A stretch of 64,000 bases of DNA from Aurantiochytrium sp. KH105 (Eukaryota; Sar; Bigyra; Thraustochytrida; Thraustochytriidae). A program made the translations under genes and the position numbers. The notes under the pieces were generated by a model that saw only the letters and a program-made list of their open reading frames with translations, did not search any database and was not told where the DNA came from. Where the stretch lies: assembly GCA_003116975.1 (NCBI GenBank), contig BGKB01000087.1, positions 1 through 64,000 on the forward strand, written 5' to 3'. Positions 41,401-50,650 of this stretch are shown piece after piece (position 1 is the first letter of the stretch; the number at the start of each line of letters is the position of its first letter).

Positions 41401-43676
41401 ACAGGTGGAGTGGGTGTCTTTTTAGGTTTCTTTCCAAGGATGCGATTCAGTTTCGAGGTCTGCCGACGCATTGCATGAGGACGGTCTTGATCCAGTGCTG
41501 GCGCGGACTGCGAGACATCGTCGACGGGGCGCGAGGACTCGCGCCGGAAGAGTCGTGGGCGCGGCAAACTTGAATGACCCGGTTTTACGCGCGGAGAAGG
41601 CGACGCAGGCGTCGTGTTGGAGTTTCCACCTTGACCATCCTGACCTGCAGCGGCTACAGCCGCTTCCGAGGATTCTGGAGCCCCAATACTTGCAGGCAAT
41701 GAAATGTCACTCAGCTCAACGTGCGAGGTTGTGGTTCGAATCACCGATGGCGGGCTCGCTGTTGATGCTGGCTTTTGCGAGATGATCGGAGGCTTGATCA
41801 CTTTACCAGTTGTTTCTGGCGCTGCTGCGGTTGCGATCACGGCTGCATTGGGAGGTTTGAGGCTACCAGCTTCCAGAGCTGCGGGCTTGTTTCCTGCAGC
41901 AGCAGGAGTTTCAGGAATGAGTTGCACCCATGCAAGACGCAATTCCAGTTGGCCAAGTTTGCTATTCGTGTACTGTTCCTTTGCGCCACGTGTTTCGGGT
42001 TTTCCAGCTTTGCCTGCAATGCGAGCGCCATCGTTAAGGTTGCCCTCGGACTTTGCGCGACTTGTTTTTCGTGCGATCTTCTGACCAATTTGGAGAAAAC
42101 CTAGATCCCCATCACTACTGTCGCTTTCGTTGTTGTCCTCGTTGAATGAGGAGAAACCGACGTCACTGTCGTTGGAATTCTCGTGCAGATCTCCGCTAGA
42201 GAAGTCACCCGATACGCCCAGAGCCGCGAGACCGCGGCGCGCCGCCTTGTCGGCGAGACTTGATGTCTCTTCGTCCTCGTCACCATCGTCGCCATCATCT
42301 TCGTCTTCATCGTCATCGAAGTCGCCGCCAAAGTCGGGGAGCTCGGATAATTCACTTCCGTTTACATTACGGGCATGCGCCTTGTCGGCATTGCGCTTGG
42401 CTGCCTTGGCGCTTCGTGCCACGCCGTCTTCAACGGCGTCAAGTGGATTTTTGCCCTGCTTGAAGCCTGTCCGTGCGGCCAAGAGAACGTTGGTGTCTTT
42501 GGGTTTTGTGCGAAGGAGACTAAAGGTGAGCTGCTGTACAGCGGCGATCTCGTTGACAGTTTTCTTTTGGGGGCGTACAGAGCGAACAAGGATGACAGAG
42601 CTCCTGCCGATACCTGTGCGCCCCCTTGCTGAGCGACTAGCGTAAACGTGAACCGAGATGCCGAGCTCTGTTCGCTTCGACGCGTGCGAGGGTGATGGCT
42701 GCTGCGAAGAACTACCATCGGGCACCTTTGTATTGACCACAACCACATTCGAGGGCTCCTTGCTTAATCCTGCAGGGAGATTCTCAAAGGAGTCCATGCG
42801 GTCAAGCACGTCGCCCATGGAGCTCAGACTAAAGTCAAGGCCGCTGTCGGCTTGTGATGACTCGGAGGCGCGCGTAGCAAGGGCTGCGCGATGTCGCTGC
42901 TGGCGCGTGGAGCACTCAAAACGTACAAAGAACACGAAGCAGGCGTTCCAAACGGGATTGAGATCCCGACGAATCACGTGAGTGCAAATCTTTGCGTCTC
43001 CGAGTCGGACCTCGGCGAGGGCATTAGAGGTGCCAGACATGTTTTCGGCAATAAGACCATTTGCCTTTTCGACGTGCACGAAGACAGCGCCGTAATTTTG
43101 TGAGGCTGCATGGATATCCGTGACGCGATAGAGTCTTTGGTGCCAGGTCTTTAGCTTTTTGGCATGTCCAATGGGGATGAGGACGCCGACGTTGTTGAGG
43201 AAATCGAGCACAACTGCTGCATGCGTTCGGACCTCCTGATTATTTCTATATATAGTTTACAGAAGCGCGTGCAAGACGAGTCAGTGGAAGCTCAAGGTGA
43301 CATTGCATCCAAGTTATTTTACCTGCGCTCTGCACCACCTTTTTCTAAGAACGTACCTATCTTTGACGAGACACTGAATGACGTCTTCGCCGGTGAAGCA
43401 CTCGCCATAAGAATGCACAAAATTCTTGATGGTGCGCTTTTTGAGCTGTTCGCTCAAAAGGCGGTGCGTCTGTCCAGGATGGAGCAGCGGAAGGCCAGTC
43501 GGCCAAGCCATGGCACCGCCTACGCTGGCGCGGCGGCCCTTGAGAATCCACCTTCCATGCGCAGCGCCCGCGTTCCCATTCGCGTTGCCGGCGGCGACGA
43601 GGTGGCTGGCATTCTTCCCCGTGACCACGACCGCCGTCGCCACGCCCGGCGTCGCCTGCACGTGCTCGTTGTCCAT
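38496..43676 (-). CDS. DEP-C2-DUF639 multidomain membrane protein, two exons
   Basis: Large putative membrane-associated protein, 1689 aa, exons 43676-43357 and 43245-38496 joined across a 111-nt intron with GTACGT...TAG ends. Exon 1 ends in the middle of a DEP domain (SYGECFTGEDVIQCLVKD) that continues exactly in exon 2 (QEVRTHAAVVLDFLNNVGVLI, then KTWHQRLYRV); the long exon-2 frame alone has no ATG at its start. A C2-like domain follows (about 165-225: VHVEKANGLIAENMSGTSNAL, RDLNPVWNACFVFFV). The middle is disordered with acidic runs. From about 750 to 1150 it resembles the plant DUF639 family (FELYVRSL, YFFEGERVVCIMDK, RFPSYGTWRKRDVDIL). Two hydrophobic regions near the C-terminus (about 1465-1510 and 1590-1625) would anchor it. 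DEP and C2 point to a membrane or lipid-signalling role. The molecular function is unknown. Confidence 0.8.
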
Positions 43677-45107
43677 GGCGGGCGCCGCGCCGTCGCAAGT
43701 ACGCACGTGCGCGAGTCCTCGGCGTCCGCCCGCCGCCGCAGCGTTCCGACGATCCTAAATGTACCTCCGCTTGCCTCGCTCGCGTGCGCGCACGCTTCCC
43801 GCCGCGTCGCCGGCGGCCTGCGCAGGGCCTTCCGCCTCGGAGCCGCGCGCGCCAGGGCGGAGACGCCTCGCGGCCTCTCGCCGCGGGCGCCGACGCGGCC
43901 GCGCGGGGCGCTCAGAGTTCTGCTCGAGCGGGAACACGCCGCGGCTTCTTGTGACGGCGTGCGGTCGCACACTGCTGTACTACTACCACTCTAGGCCTAG
44001 CAGCGAGGACTCACAGACAGAACATCTTCGCTTCGGGCGCGCTTCGGGAATCGCAAGATGTCGTTCGAACACTGACGGGGCCGATCCGATCGGCCATGCG
44101 GAGGCTTCCATCTCCTTCGATCGATAAGGTCGTCTCGACATGTGTGGGATGAAGAGTCTTTGTGATTTTCAAGTGAACAAATTGCCGAGGGAGGGGAAGT
44201 GAACCGCGCAATGTAGTGCTACCATGGTATTACGATTGAGAAAATTGAGGTTCTTCGGTGACTTCTTCCGCGTCCAACTGAAGTAACTAGGTCCACTACA
44301 ATCGAAGAGTACGGAAGGAAGCCGATAAACGATGGCCCTTCTTCAACTTTGCTGGCAGCAAAACTTTCCAGGACCTGTTCCGCTTGGCATGCAGCAACTC
44401 CGCGTGCAGCCGCAACTCTGTATTATCTACGCGGGAGCTGCTTCAAGCTCAAGACGGCACAGGTGCACTTGCACGTGGTGCGCATGAAATCAGGCATGTG
44501 CGCGACTAATGAGACACCAGGCATTGTACGAATCGACGACTCGCGGGACGGATGAAAGTTATTAAGGAATGTGAAGGAAGATTTCATCCAGTATGCTTGA
44601 CGTGTGAGTGACCATCGAATGATGCACCATATTGACTTTGAATGTACAGCTGCGAAGAGCGAACCTAGCGTACCTTCTTGGCAGCGTTATTTTGTTCCCA
44701 GAGCCCCAATTTCGCCGACTGGATCCCGAACCTCTTCCTGGTTCCCCAACAAGTTCGATCATCTCTCAATGTGAGGAGCCCGCACCAAAGCTAACCAGCT
44801 GAGATGGGATCACTGCTGGTTATGCGAAGGCGCGGTCCCAGTAGTCGAGGCAATAGAGTCTCCGCAAAGCCACAAGAGAGTTCACAAGACCATAACCTCG
44901 AAAGACTGTTTGTGCGAGCAAAATGACGAGTTCAAGTTCTTTCTCGCAGCGAGCGGAAAGGCATACATGCGGCTGAGGCTTGACCTCGCCACCTTTGGTG
45001 CGCGAATTGAAATCAATAAAGATGTTACTGGACTAGACTACAAGGCAAATTGGCCAAGAGATGCGCATAATGATGATCTTCAGGGTGCGCGGGGACAAAG
45101 ACTCGAT
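43677..45107. other. Intergenic region without a supported gene
   Basis: 1.4 kb. The side next to 43676 is GC-rich promoter-like sequence; a TAGGCCTA copy is at 43992-43999. From about 44050 the composition is more balanced. Small frames exist (plus strand from ATG 44333, 53 codons; minus strand from ATG 44762, 66 codons ending SILDEIFLHIP), but none has a recognisable domain, so they are left uncalled. Confidence 0.4.
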
Positions 45108-46148
45108 TCAGACGAGGTTCTCGAGCAGGGAATGGCGACGCAATCGCTGGCGGAAAAAAGGCTGGGACTCACGGTCGCTTTGGGCACGTTGACGATGGGC
45201 GTGCGGGTGTCGGTGCGCCGCCCCTGTCGCATGCTCTCGCGGTGTGAACTGCGCGTGAATGCGCTTGACGTGGATCGATGCGATTGCCATCATGGCGATC
45301 GAGGCCAGTGTGCCGACGACAGAAAGCGAACTCTTCAAAAACTTTTCCATCTTAAGATCTCCAGCATCTGCGCGCGACAGCGCATTGACCTCGGGGACGA
45401 CGCCCGGGGCATCGGAAAGCGAGCCAATGAGAACGGCGAAAAGGGTACCCTGTAGGTCTCCCAAGAGAGCCATCCAAAAAAAGGTAAAAAACTGCACAGA
45501 GAGCGCTCCGAGCGAATAGTTTTTCACTTGTTCTGGGAGCATGATGAAGCGAGACAAAAAGGTGATTCGCCAGGGCTGGACTTCGGCCATGTGCGCAATG
45601 GGCTTGAGATGAGACCATTTCTGCAAGAGGCTGTCCTTGCGCGACCGCAGGAAGTGGCGCCCGACGAGGTAGCTGAGGCAGGCGGAGAGATGGCGCGTGC
45701 AGGTGCCAACGAGGAGTGCATCTCCAAAAGGAAGCATAGATCCAAGAGTGGCAACGATGGCCAGCACGGGAAAGCCGGGCACCATGGACAGCACGGACAT
45801 GAAGACGACGAAGCGGGAATTGGCCCAGATGCTCAATCCGAGCGAGAACTCCTTGGCAATCGTTTCAAGCATGGGCGTCAGCAGCGGCTGCAGCAGGATC
45901 ACCGGGGCCACCACGAAGACCACGACGGGCGCAAGAAGAGCGACGCTCTTACGCGCGACGCGCAGAGCCGCGCGCGCGGGCGTCCTCTCGGCCTCCTTCA
46001 GCACCGCGGACAGTCCTCCCGACTCCACATCGTCGTGGCCCGCCTTGTCGCCGACGAAGCCGCTGTCCTGCTGCAGCGTCCACCCGAGCGGTCTCCGCGT
46101 CACGGCGGTCACGTGACCCAGGTGCTGCTGCTCCTGGGCAGTCTGCAT
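45108..46148 (-). CDS. DedA/VTT-domain membrane protein (TMEM41/TMEM64-like)
   Basis: Multi-pass membrane protein of the VTT/DedA superfamily, whose eukaryotic members (TMEM41B, VMP1, TVP38/TMEM64) act in ER/Golgi lipid scrambling and vesicle traffic. 346 aa from the ATG at 46148. Hydrophobic helices at about 70-95 (LLAPVVVFVVAPVILLQPLL), 112-130, then the core VTT block: PGFPVLAIVATLGSMLPFGDALLVG, SACLSYLVGRHFLR, ITFLSRFIMLPEQVKNYSLGAL (the family's F/P...P...N-Y..G signature), FFTFFWMALLGDLQGTLFAVLIG, and a last TM near 285. The tail is His/Arg-rich. Most similar in layout to TVP38/TMEM64. Divergent from the next gene. Confidence 0.85.
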   Translation of the reverse strand: MQTAQEQQHLGHVTAVTRRPLGWTLQQDSGFVGDKAGHDDVESGGLSAVLKEAERTPARAALRVARKSVALLAPVVVFVVAPVILLQPLLTPMLETIAKEFSLGLSIWANSRFVVFMSVLSMVPGFPVLAIVATLGSMLPFGDALLVGTCTRHLSACLSYLVGRHFLRSRKDSLLQKWSHLKPIAHMAEVQPWRITFLSRFIMLPEQVKNYSLGALSVQFFTFFWMALLGDLQGTLFAVLIGSLSDAPGVVPEVNALSRADAGDLKMEKFLKSSLSVVGTLASIAMMAIASIHVKRIHAQFTPREHATGAAHRHPHAHRQRAQSDRESQPFFRQRLRRHSLLENLV

Positions 46149-47221
46149 GGCGTGCCCGTCTTGGCCCCTCCCTCGAACCTCCGGCGCACGCGCACTCTTG
46201 CGCGCGAGCGGGCCGCCGCCGGCCCTCGCCCGCGCGTCTCCTCGCCCGCCTCGCGCGCCCGCGTGCGCGTGCGTCTTCGCCTCTTCGACGACGAAGTTGT
46301 TATCGTTGTTGTTGTGGTTGATGTTGTTGCAGTACTACGTGCTGCCTCTGCGCCTCGACGGCCGCTCACTGGACGCCCGGCGCGCGTCCCGTCTGCGCCG
46401 CCGAGACCTCTGTGGCTGGCTGGCTGGCTACTTTACTGTGTTTAGAGCCTACTTCGACCCCGAGAGCGCCGGCGTCGAGGCCGTCTCGTCGCGGCGAGGC
46501 GCTTCTGCGACCACCCATCCGAGCTCGCGCTCGTTACGCACGAGACCAGCGGCATGCGCCGAGCGAGACGTTGCTCTTCGTGGCTTCAAGTTGGCGCGGC
46601 GTGTAGCCAGCCAGCCAGCCAGTCATGGCTCCTGTTTACTGCAAGCCGTGCACGCTATTTACCAGGAGCCGCCGCTGCGCCTCGACCCGGAAGCTTTGCG
46701 GCGAGAATGGATGGAATAAAGACACCGTCACGGGCGGCGTTATTTACAGAAACCGGGACTGCAAGGCGATCCCGTGGCGGTGAAGAAGAAGAAGAAGAAG
46801 ATGATGACGATGATGATTATGGCTGGCGGAGGTCTTGCCATGGAGCGCGGACGAGGACCACCGGCTGGTGGAGCTCTCGCTGCGACCGCTTGACGCATGC
46901 CTCGTAAATACTTGCTTGACTGCGGCCGACCGGATGAGCGGCCGTCACATGTCCCGTCGAAGGAGTCGATTTGGTAACCGCAAAGTTACAGGGCACGCAC
47001 TCATTCTCGAGAGGGGTGCGCACGGGGACCCCATGTGCTCAGGCACAACACAAGTACACACCGTTTTGGTAGGCTGAGCTGGGGTGGGCGCGGACCTGGG
47101 CGCGGTGCTGCGCGCGAGGATCGCGATGTTGCCGGCTGCGGACGAAGAGAGACGGAAGACCAAGGCGCAGCGCTTAAAAGCGAATCGAGGCGAGGCGGTG
47201 GTGCTTTGGCGATCTCATTCT

Positions 47222-47256
<35 letters not shown>

Positions 47257-47302
47257 TTTGGCTGTCTGGCTGGCGAGCGAGTGAGCGAACAAGCGAGGCA
47301 GC
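46149..47302. other. Intergenic with (ggct)n arrays and a Myb-like fragment
   Basis: 1.15 kb between divergent genes. (ggct)n or (agcc)n patches occur at about 46410-46430, 46600-46622 and 47221-47275. A possible Myb/SANT-like coding fragment at 46835-47077 is listed separately. Confidence 0.5.
46835..47077 (+). pseudogene. Possible Myb/SANT-like coding fragment
   Basis: A frame without its own ATG reads PWSADEDHRLVELSL, then AADRMSGRHMSRRRSRFGN about 15 residues later, resembling one Myb/SANT repeat (W-S-x-E/D-E-D start; A-x-x-[ML]-x-GR ... RR-x-RF-x-N third helix), but with the middle Trp missing. Just upstream in another frame an ATG (46708) opens a peptide that ends in a Glu/Asp run. A frameshift, an unrecognised intron or chance could explain this. 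It might be a decayed gene, or a 5' exon of the gene beginning at 47303. Confidence 0.3.
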
Positions 47303-48088
47303 ATGTACAAAGGCACGAGCGGGGCAGCCGCGACGATGACGATGCCTGATGACGAGGAAGAGAAAGATGACGACGAGGAGCTCTTGCTCCGCTTCTACAA
47401 TGGCACCGATCTCGAGGCATCGCGCAACAAGCCATTGGATGATGCTGCCTACCATTTAGGTGGTCGAGAGGGTAACAGAACGAAATACAGCTCGGCAAAG
47501 GCGGCAGCCAAGCATCAACGAACCAAGGGTCTACCCAGGGAGCTGCGCAAGGCTTACCATGGTTGCAAGGCTGGCAAGCTGAACAAGAGTTGGAATTTAG
47601 CGAGCCATGGAGGTATTACGCATCGGACGGCTGTTTGCGTCGCTGCGCAGAGGGCACACGCTTTTCGCGAGCGCAAACTTGCTTGGTCGTGCACTGAAAT
47701 GCAGGTTGCTCAACAGCGCGGCTCGCTCGCAGAGGCAGTTCTCGTCGGTGCTCTCATGCAAGCGCGCGAGATTTTGCGCGAAAAGAAGCGTGATATTGAC
47801 ATTCGTCTAGCGGACGCCATTGCAGTCCTGCAGTGCGCGGAGCGAAAGGGGGCGCGAATTCTATTAAAGGAGGCCGACAATCTCTGGCGTCTCTCGATGC
47901 TATCCGAGGAGGAGGATCATCGCAAGGTCCTTGAGTGCGAGGCCCAGATCAAGTCAAATCTAGCGGGTGTACTCTCCAAGTCCGTGAGTGTTTCTTGCTC
48001 AAATACGCGCGGATCAAACCCGGGCCATGTTCGCAAACAGCTACAAAACGATATTCAAGGTGTCCTCCGCGAGCTCATCGCGAACTGA
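47303..48088 (+). CDS. Hypothetical charged protein
   Basis: 261 aa from the ATG at 47303. The N-terminus has an acidic stretch (PDDEEEKDDDEE), then a basic middle (KYSSAKAAAKHQRTKGLPRE, KAYHGCKAGKLNKSW) and an Ala/Arg/Glu-rich helical C-terminal half (about 130-240) suggestive of coiled coil. No signal peptide, TM segment or recognised domain. The acidic-then-basic composition would suit a nuclear protein, but this is inference. It is convergent with selenoprotein K, the two stop codons being about 470 bp apart. It may have 5' exons (see the Myb-like fragment upstream). Confidence 0.5.
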   Translation: MYKGTSGAAATMTMPDDEEEKDDDEELLLRFYNGTDLEASRNKPLDDAAYHLGGREGNRTKYSSAKAAAKHQRTKGLPRELRKAYHGCKAGKLNKSWNLASHGGITHRTAVCVAAQRAHAFRERKLAWSCTEMQVAQQRGSLAEAVLVGALMQAREILREKKRDIDIRLADAIAVLQCAERKGARILLKEADNLWRLSMLSEEEDHRKVLECEAQIKSNLAGVLSKSVSVSCSNTRGSNPGHVRKQLQNDIQGVLRELIAN

Positions 48089-48238
48089 CCTCAGCAGACG
48101 ACGTTTCCGTCGCACGTGAACTCATTTTTTCTTCTTTCTTTTCGATACTTTTAAGTTTTTTTCACGTACATACTAACGCAGTATCTCATCGACGCGAGAT
48201 ACATTTGTTGTGAGTTGGAGGTATAGAGACAGGCTTTG

Positions 48239-48289
48239 TCGGCCTCGCGCACCTTCCAAGAGTCGGAATTTCGTTACGCGAGGCGTCAT
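48239..48289 (-). promoter_or_regulatory. SECIS element (type II) of selenoprotein K
   Basis: RNA hairpin in the 3' UTR of the minus-strand SelK gene that directs selenocysteine insertion at UGA. On the minus strand: ATGAC at 48289-48285 and CGAC at 41-38 (48241-48238) give the UGAN/NGAN non-Watson-Crick quartet. Between them is a 10-bp helix, GCCTCGCGTA (48284-48275) with TGCGCGAGGC (48251-48242). An internal loop carries the conserved unpaired AA (AAA at 48271-48269). A mini-helix TTCC/GGAA (48268-48265 with 48257-48254) closes a 7-nt apical loop, the form II shape. It lies about 280 nt downstream of the UGA, a usual distance. Folding was done by eye. Confidence 0.85.
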
Positions 48290-48556
48290 CAAGTGGGGGT
48301 CACGGCTTTGAGCATTCATGTCAGAACAGTGCCACTACCAATGTCATCTCCGGATCTTGGCAGCTCGAGCCAGCTAACGTTTAACGGGCGCTGGGCTACC
48401 AAAGACAAAAGGTGGATTTGAGAATGTGCGTCGAGCTAGCTCGCCGCACATCAGGCGCGGCGCCAGGTCGCAAATTTGAATGCCTAAATGAATGAATGAA
48501 TGAATGTGTAATCCAACAAACAAAAAGACAGACAAACAAGTTGTGCTCCTGACGCT

Positions 48557-49468
48557 TTACCGACCTCAGCCACCTCCGCCCCCCTGCATATAAGAAACGT
48601 GCGCGCAAAGATTTTTGTTTGTCAGAATCATAGTTGCTGCCTGTCTGACACTAGTTCATTAAACTTACCATGGGGAGCCCGGAGAGCCTGCCGCCGCGGC
48701 GATAGTCGCTCATGCTGCGAATGTTGCTGCCACCGCTGCCTCCTCCAGCGCCACGACCGTAGCTGCCACCACCGCCGCCACCGCCGCCGCCACCGCCACC
48801 ACCTCCATAGTGAGTTCCTGAGGAGCGAAAGACTGGGTTCTGTCCGCGTCTCCTGCGTTCAGCCTCGAGTTCTTCGGGCGAGGAGAAGATGGTCTTGAAG
48901 CTATGTACCGATGAAGAGACGAGTCAAGCAAATGCAAGGGTTTGTTTTTTGGTTCGGTGTCAGAATACGATTCGACGTTTGATTGTAAATTGATCCATTA
49001 GTACAAGGAAGGCATCGATCGATCGATGGATCGATCGATGGATCGATCGATGGATCGATCGATCCATCGAATGATATGCGATGCTCTTCCCTTGCTGTCT
49101 GCCCAGCTCGTGGGTCATAAGAAATAACGTACAAAAATGCAATCAGGTTCACCAAGGCCCAGAAAGCGTCCACGATGCGCTTGCCCAGCCCGGGCTGCGC
49201 ATGAACCTGGCCTGTGTACGTTGTACGCGCGTCGCGTGCGTTCCTCTCGCCGTCAGTCTATGCTCCGGCCACATCACGTCAAGCCCCGTCACGTGCGCCG
49301 CGCGCGCGCGAGAGTTGCCGCGTCTTCGTTTCATTCCATCTCCTTTCGCTTGCTCCCTTTCGCCAGCTCCTGTACCCTTCTTCTTCTCGCGCAGGGCTCT
49401 CGGCGCCCGCCCGCCCGCCCGCCCGCCCCAGCCGCTTCTCCCCACGTACCTCCGCGCACGTACGCCAT
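48557..49468 (-). CDS. SELENOK: Selenoprotein K, four exons, UGA = Sec116
   Basis: Small ER-membrane selenoprotein of the SelK/SelS group, linked in animals to ER-associated degradation (p97 and Derlin binding) and to DHHC6 palmitoylation. Exons on the minus strand: 49468-49450 (19 nt), 49211-49133, 48900-48669, 48583-48557. Introns begin GTACGT, GTACGT, GTAAGT and end in AG; phases all agree. The 118-aa product starts MAYVRGGQV (human MVYISNGQV), has one TM at about 18-38 (DAFWALVNLIAF then FFKTIF), a basic ERRRRGQNP region and a long Gly-rich tail. Exon 4 reads GGG GGC GGA GGT GGC TGA GGT CGG TAA, giving the C-terminus GGUGR, identical to the end of human SelK. A SECIS element follows. If UGA were a stop the protein would lack its last three residues. 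Convergent with the gene ending at 48088. Confidence 0.93.
49014..49072. repeat. (gatc)-type microsatellite in SelK intron 2
   Basis: Imperfect tandem array of a 16-bp unit built from gatcgatcgatg, three or four copies, lying within the 232-nt second intron of the SelK gene. It is self-complementary, so it could form hairpins, and it creates the false Asp/Pro/Ser-Ile repeats in antisense frames. Confidence 0.8.
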
Positions 49469-50650
49469 GATGGCGGCGGCGCTCTCGGCGTCCGGCTTCT
49501 GCTGCTTGTTGCTCTTCCTCGGCCTCGCCTTTCCCCGTTGGCACCTCCATAACTTCTGGAGTCCCTCTAGAACTTCTAGAACGCTCAGCTCTTCTGACAT
49601 CTCTGCGTCTTCTATCCGTTCTGGCCTGTCTGCCACCTCTGGCCAGCTGCGCCGCGGCTCGGATGAAGTAAAGCCGCCGCGGCGCAGGAACACGGCGGCA
49701 CGGCGCAACGCGTCGGCAGTCCCAAGTCGCCTCGGGGTTGGTTGTTCCTCCTCGCTCGCAGCGCCTGCCTGCCTGCCTGCTTTCCTGGCCAGGCTGCCGT
49801 CTGCATCGGAGACAGAGGCGGGCAGCGGAAGGGCAAGCGAGCGAAGGAAAGGCGAGGGGCGCGTGTTTTTTTCCCTGTGCGCTTTTTCTTCCTTGTTTCT
49901 CCCTCTTCTTTTCTCTTTTTCCTCCTCCCTTCCCGCCGCTCCCACTTCAGCTGCTTCACGAGGAAGCCGCACTTGCCGCCGCCGCCCGCAAGTCCGCAAT
50001 GGCGCCCGCGCAAGTCGCGCAAACGCGCATTCCGCACTTGCGTGAAGTCGGCGCCCCTTAATCCCCGTCTTCCCGCGCGCGCACGCACGTCACTGCACAG
50101 AGACCGCGAGCGAGAGCGGCGGGCCCGCCGGCTAGCTCGCACGCCGCAGGCGCAGCGCCGCGGCAGGGCGGAGCCGCGGCTGGTCTGGCGCGCGGGCGGC
50201 CTCGCGCGCCGGCTTGCCCAGCTAGCTAGACGCCGCGGGGCTCAGGCCGAGCGCGAGGAGGCGCCGGGAAAGACGGGGATTAAGGGGCGGCGGCGGCGGG
50301 CAAGTGCGGAATGCGCGTTTGCGCGACTTGCGCAGCGGCCATTGTGGACTTGCGATAGCGCACTTGCGCGAGGCGGCGCCCGGGCGCCGGGGGGGGGCTA
50401 GGGATTCGCGTAGCGAGGGCATAGGGTGCGGCGAGGCGAGGGAAAAGCGGCGGCTGCGGCGGCTGCGACGGCGACGCGCAAATCTGCAACAGGAGTGGAG
50501 CCCACGCACAGACGCACAGACGCTCGGTCGCGCGGTCGCACGCACGGAGAAAGGCTCGTCGCGTCGCCCTGCACTGCGCTGCACTGCGTTGCGTTGCGTC
50601 GTTGCGCGTCGCGAGCGAGCAGCAGACCAACAGAAAGAAAGCGAGGCAAG
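49469..50650. other. Divergent promoter region between SelK and ferredoxin
   Basis: 1.2 kb, GC-rich. Holds a (gccc)n array (about 49408-49430), and a long inverted repeat (separate entry). Open frames on both strands are Arg/Ala/Ser/Pro-rich and not family-like. The last 100 bp are the likely ferredoxin 5' UTR with gcactgc/gttgcg repeats. Confidence 0.55.
49988..50353. repeat. Inverted repeat / foldback element, ~85-90 bp arms
   Basis: Left arm about 49988-50073 begins gcaagtccgcaatggc, contains a core cgcgcaagtcgcgcaaac and then gcgcattccgcacttg, and ends ccccttaatccccgtctt. The right arm, about 50266-50353, is its reverse complement with a few mismatches and small indels. The spacer is about 190 bp. 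This is the shape of a foldback element or MITE with terminal inverted repeats, though no clear target-site duplication is visible. Confidence 0.75.

Noticed and set aside
41731-41750. ggttcgaatcacc, resembling a tRNA B box
   Set aside because: Lies inside the DUF639 coding sequence with no A box or cloverleaf around it.
44790-44850. Sequence aagctaaccagctgagatggga resembling part of a 5S rRNA
   Set aside because: Only a short match in the middle; flanks do not form 5S helices I and III.
48566-48568. TGA in the last SelK exon as a normal stop
   Set aside because: The two codons after it plus TAA reproduce the conserved UGR end of SelK, and a SECIS fold lies downstream; read-through as Sec is much better supported.
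48710-48937. Ala/Val-rich minus-strand frame
   Set aside because: Wrong-frame reading of the Gly-rich exon 3 of selenoprotein K.
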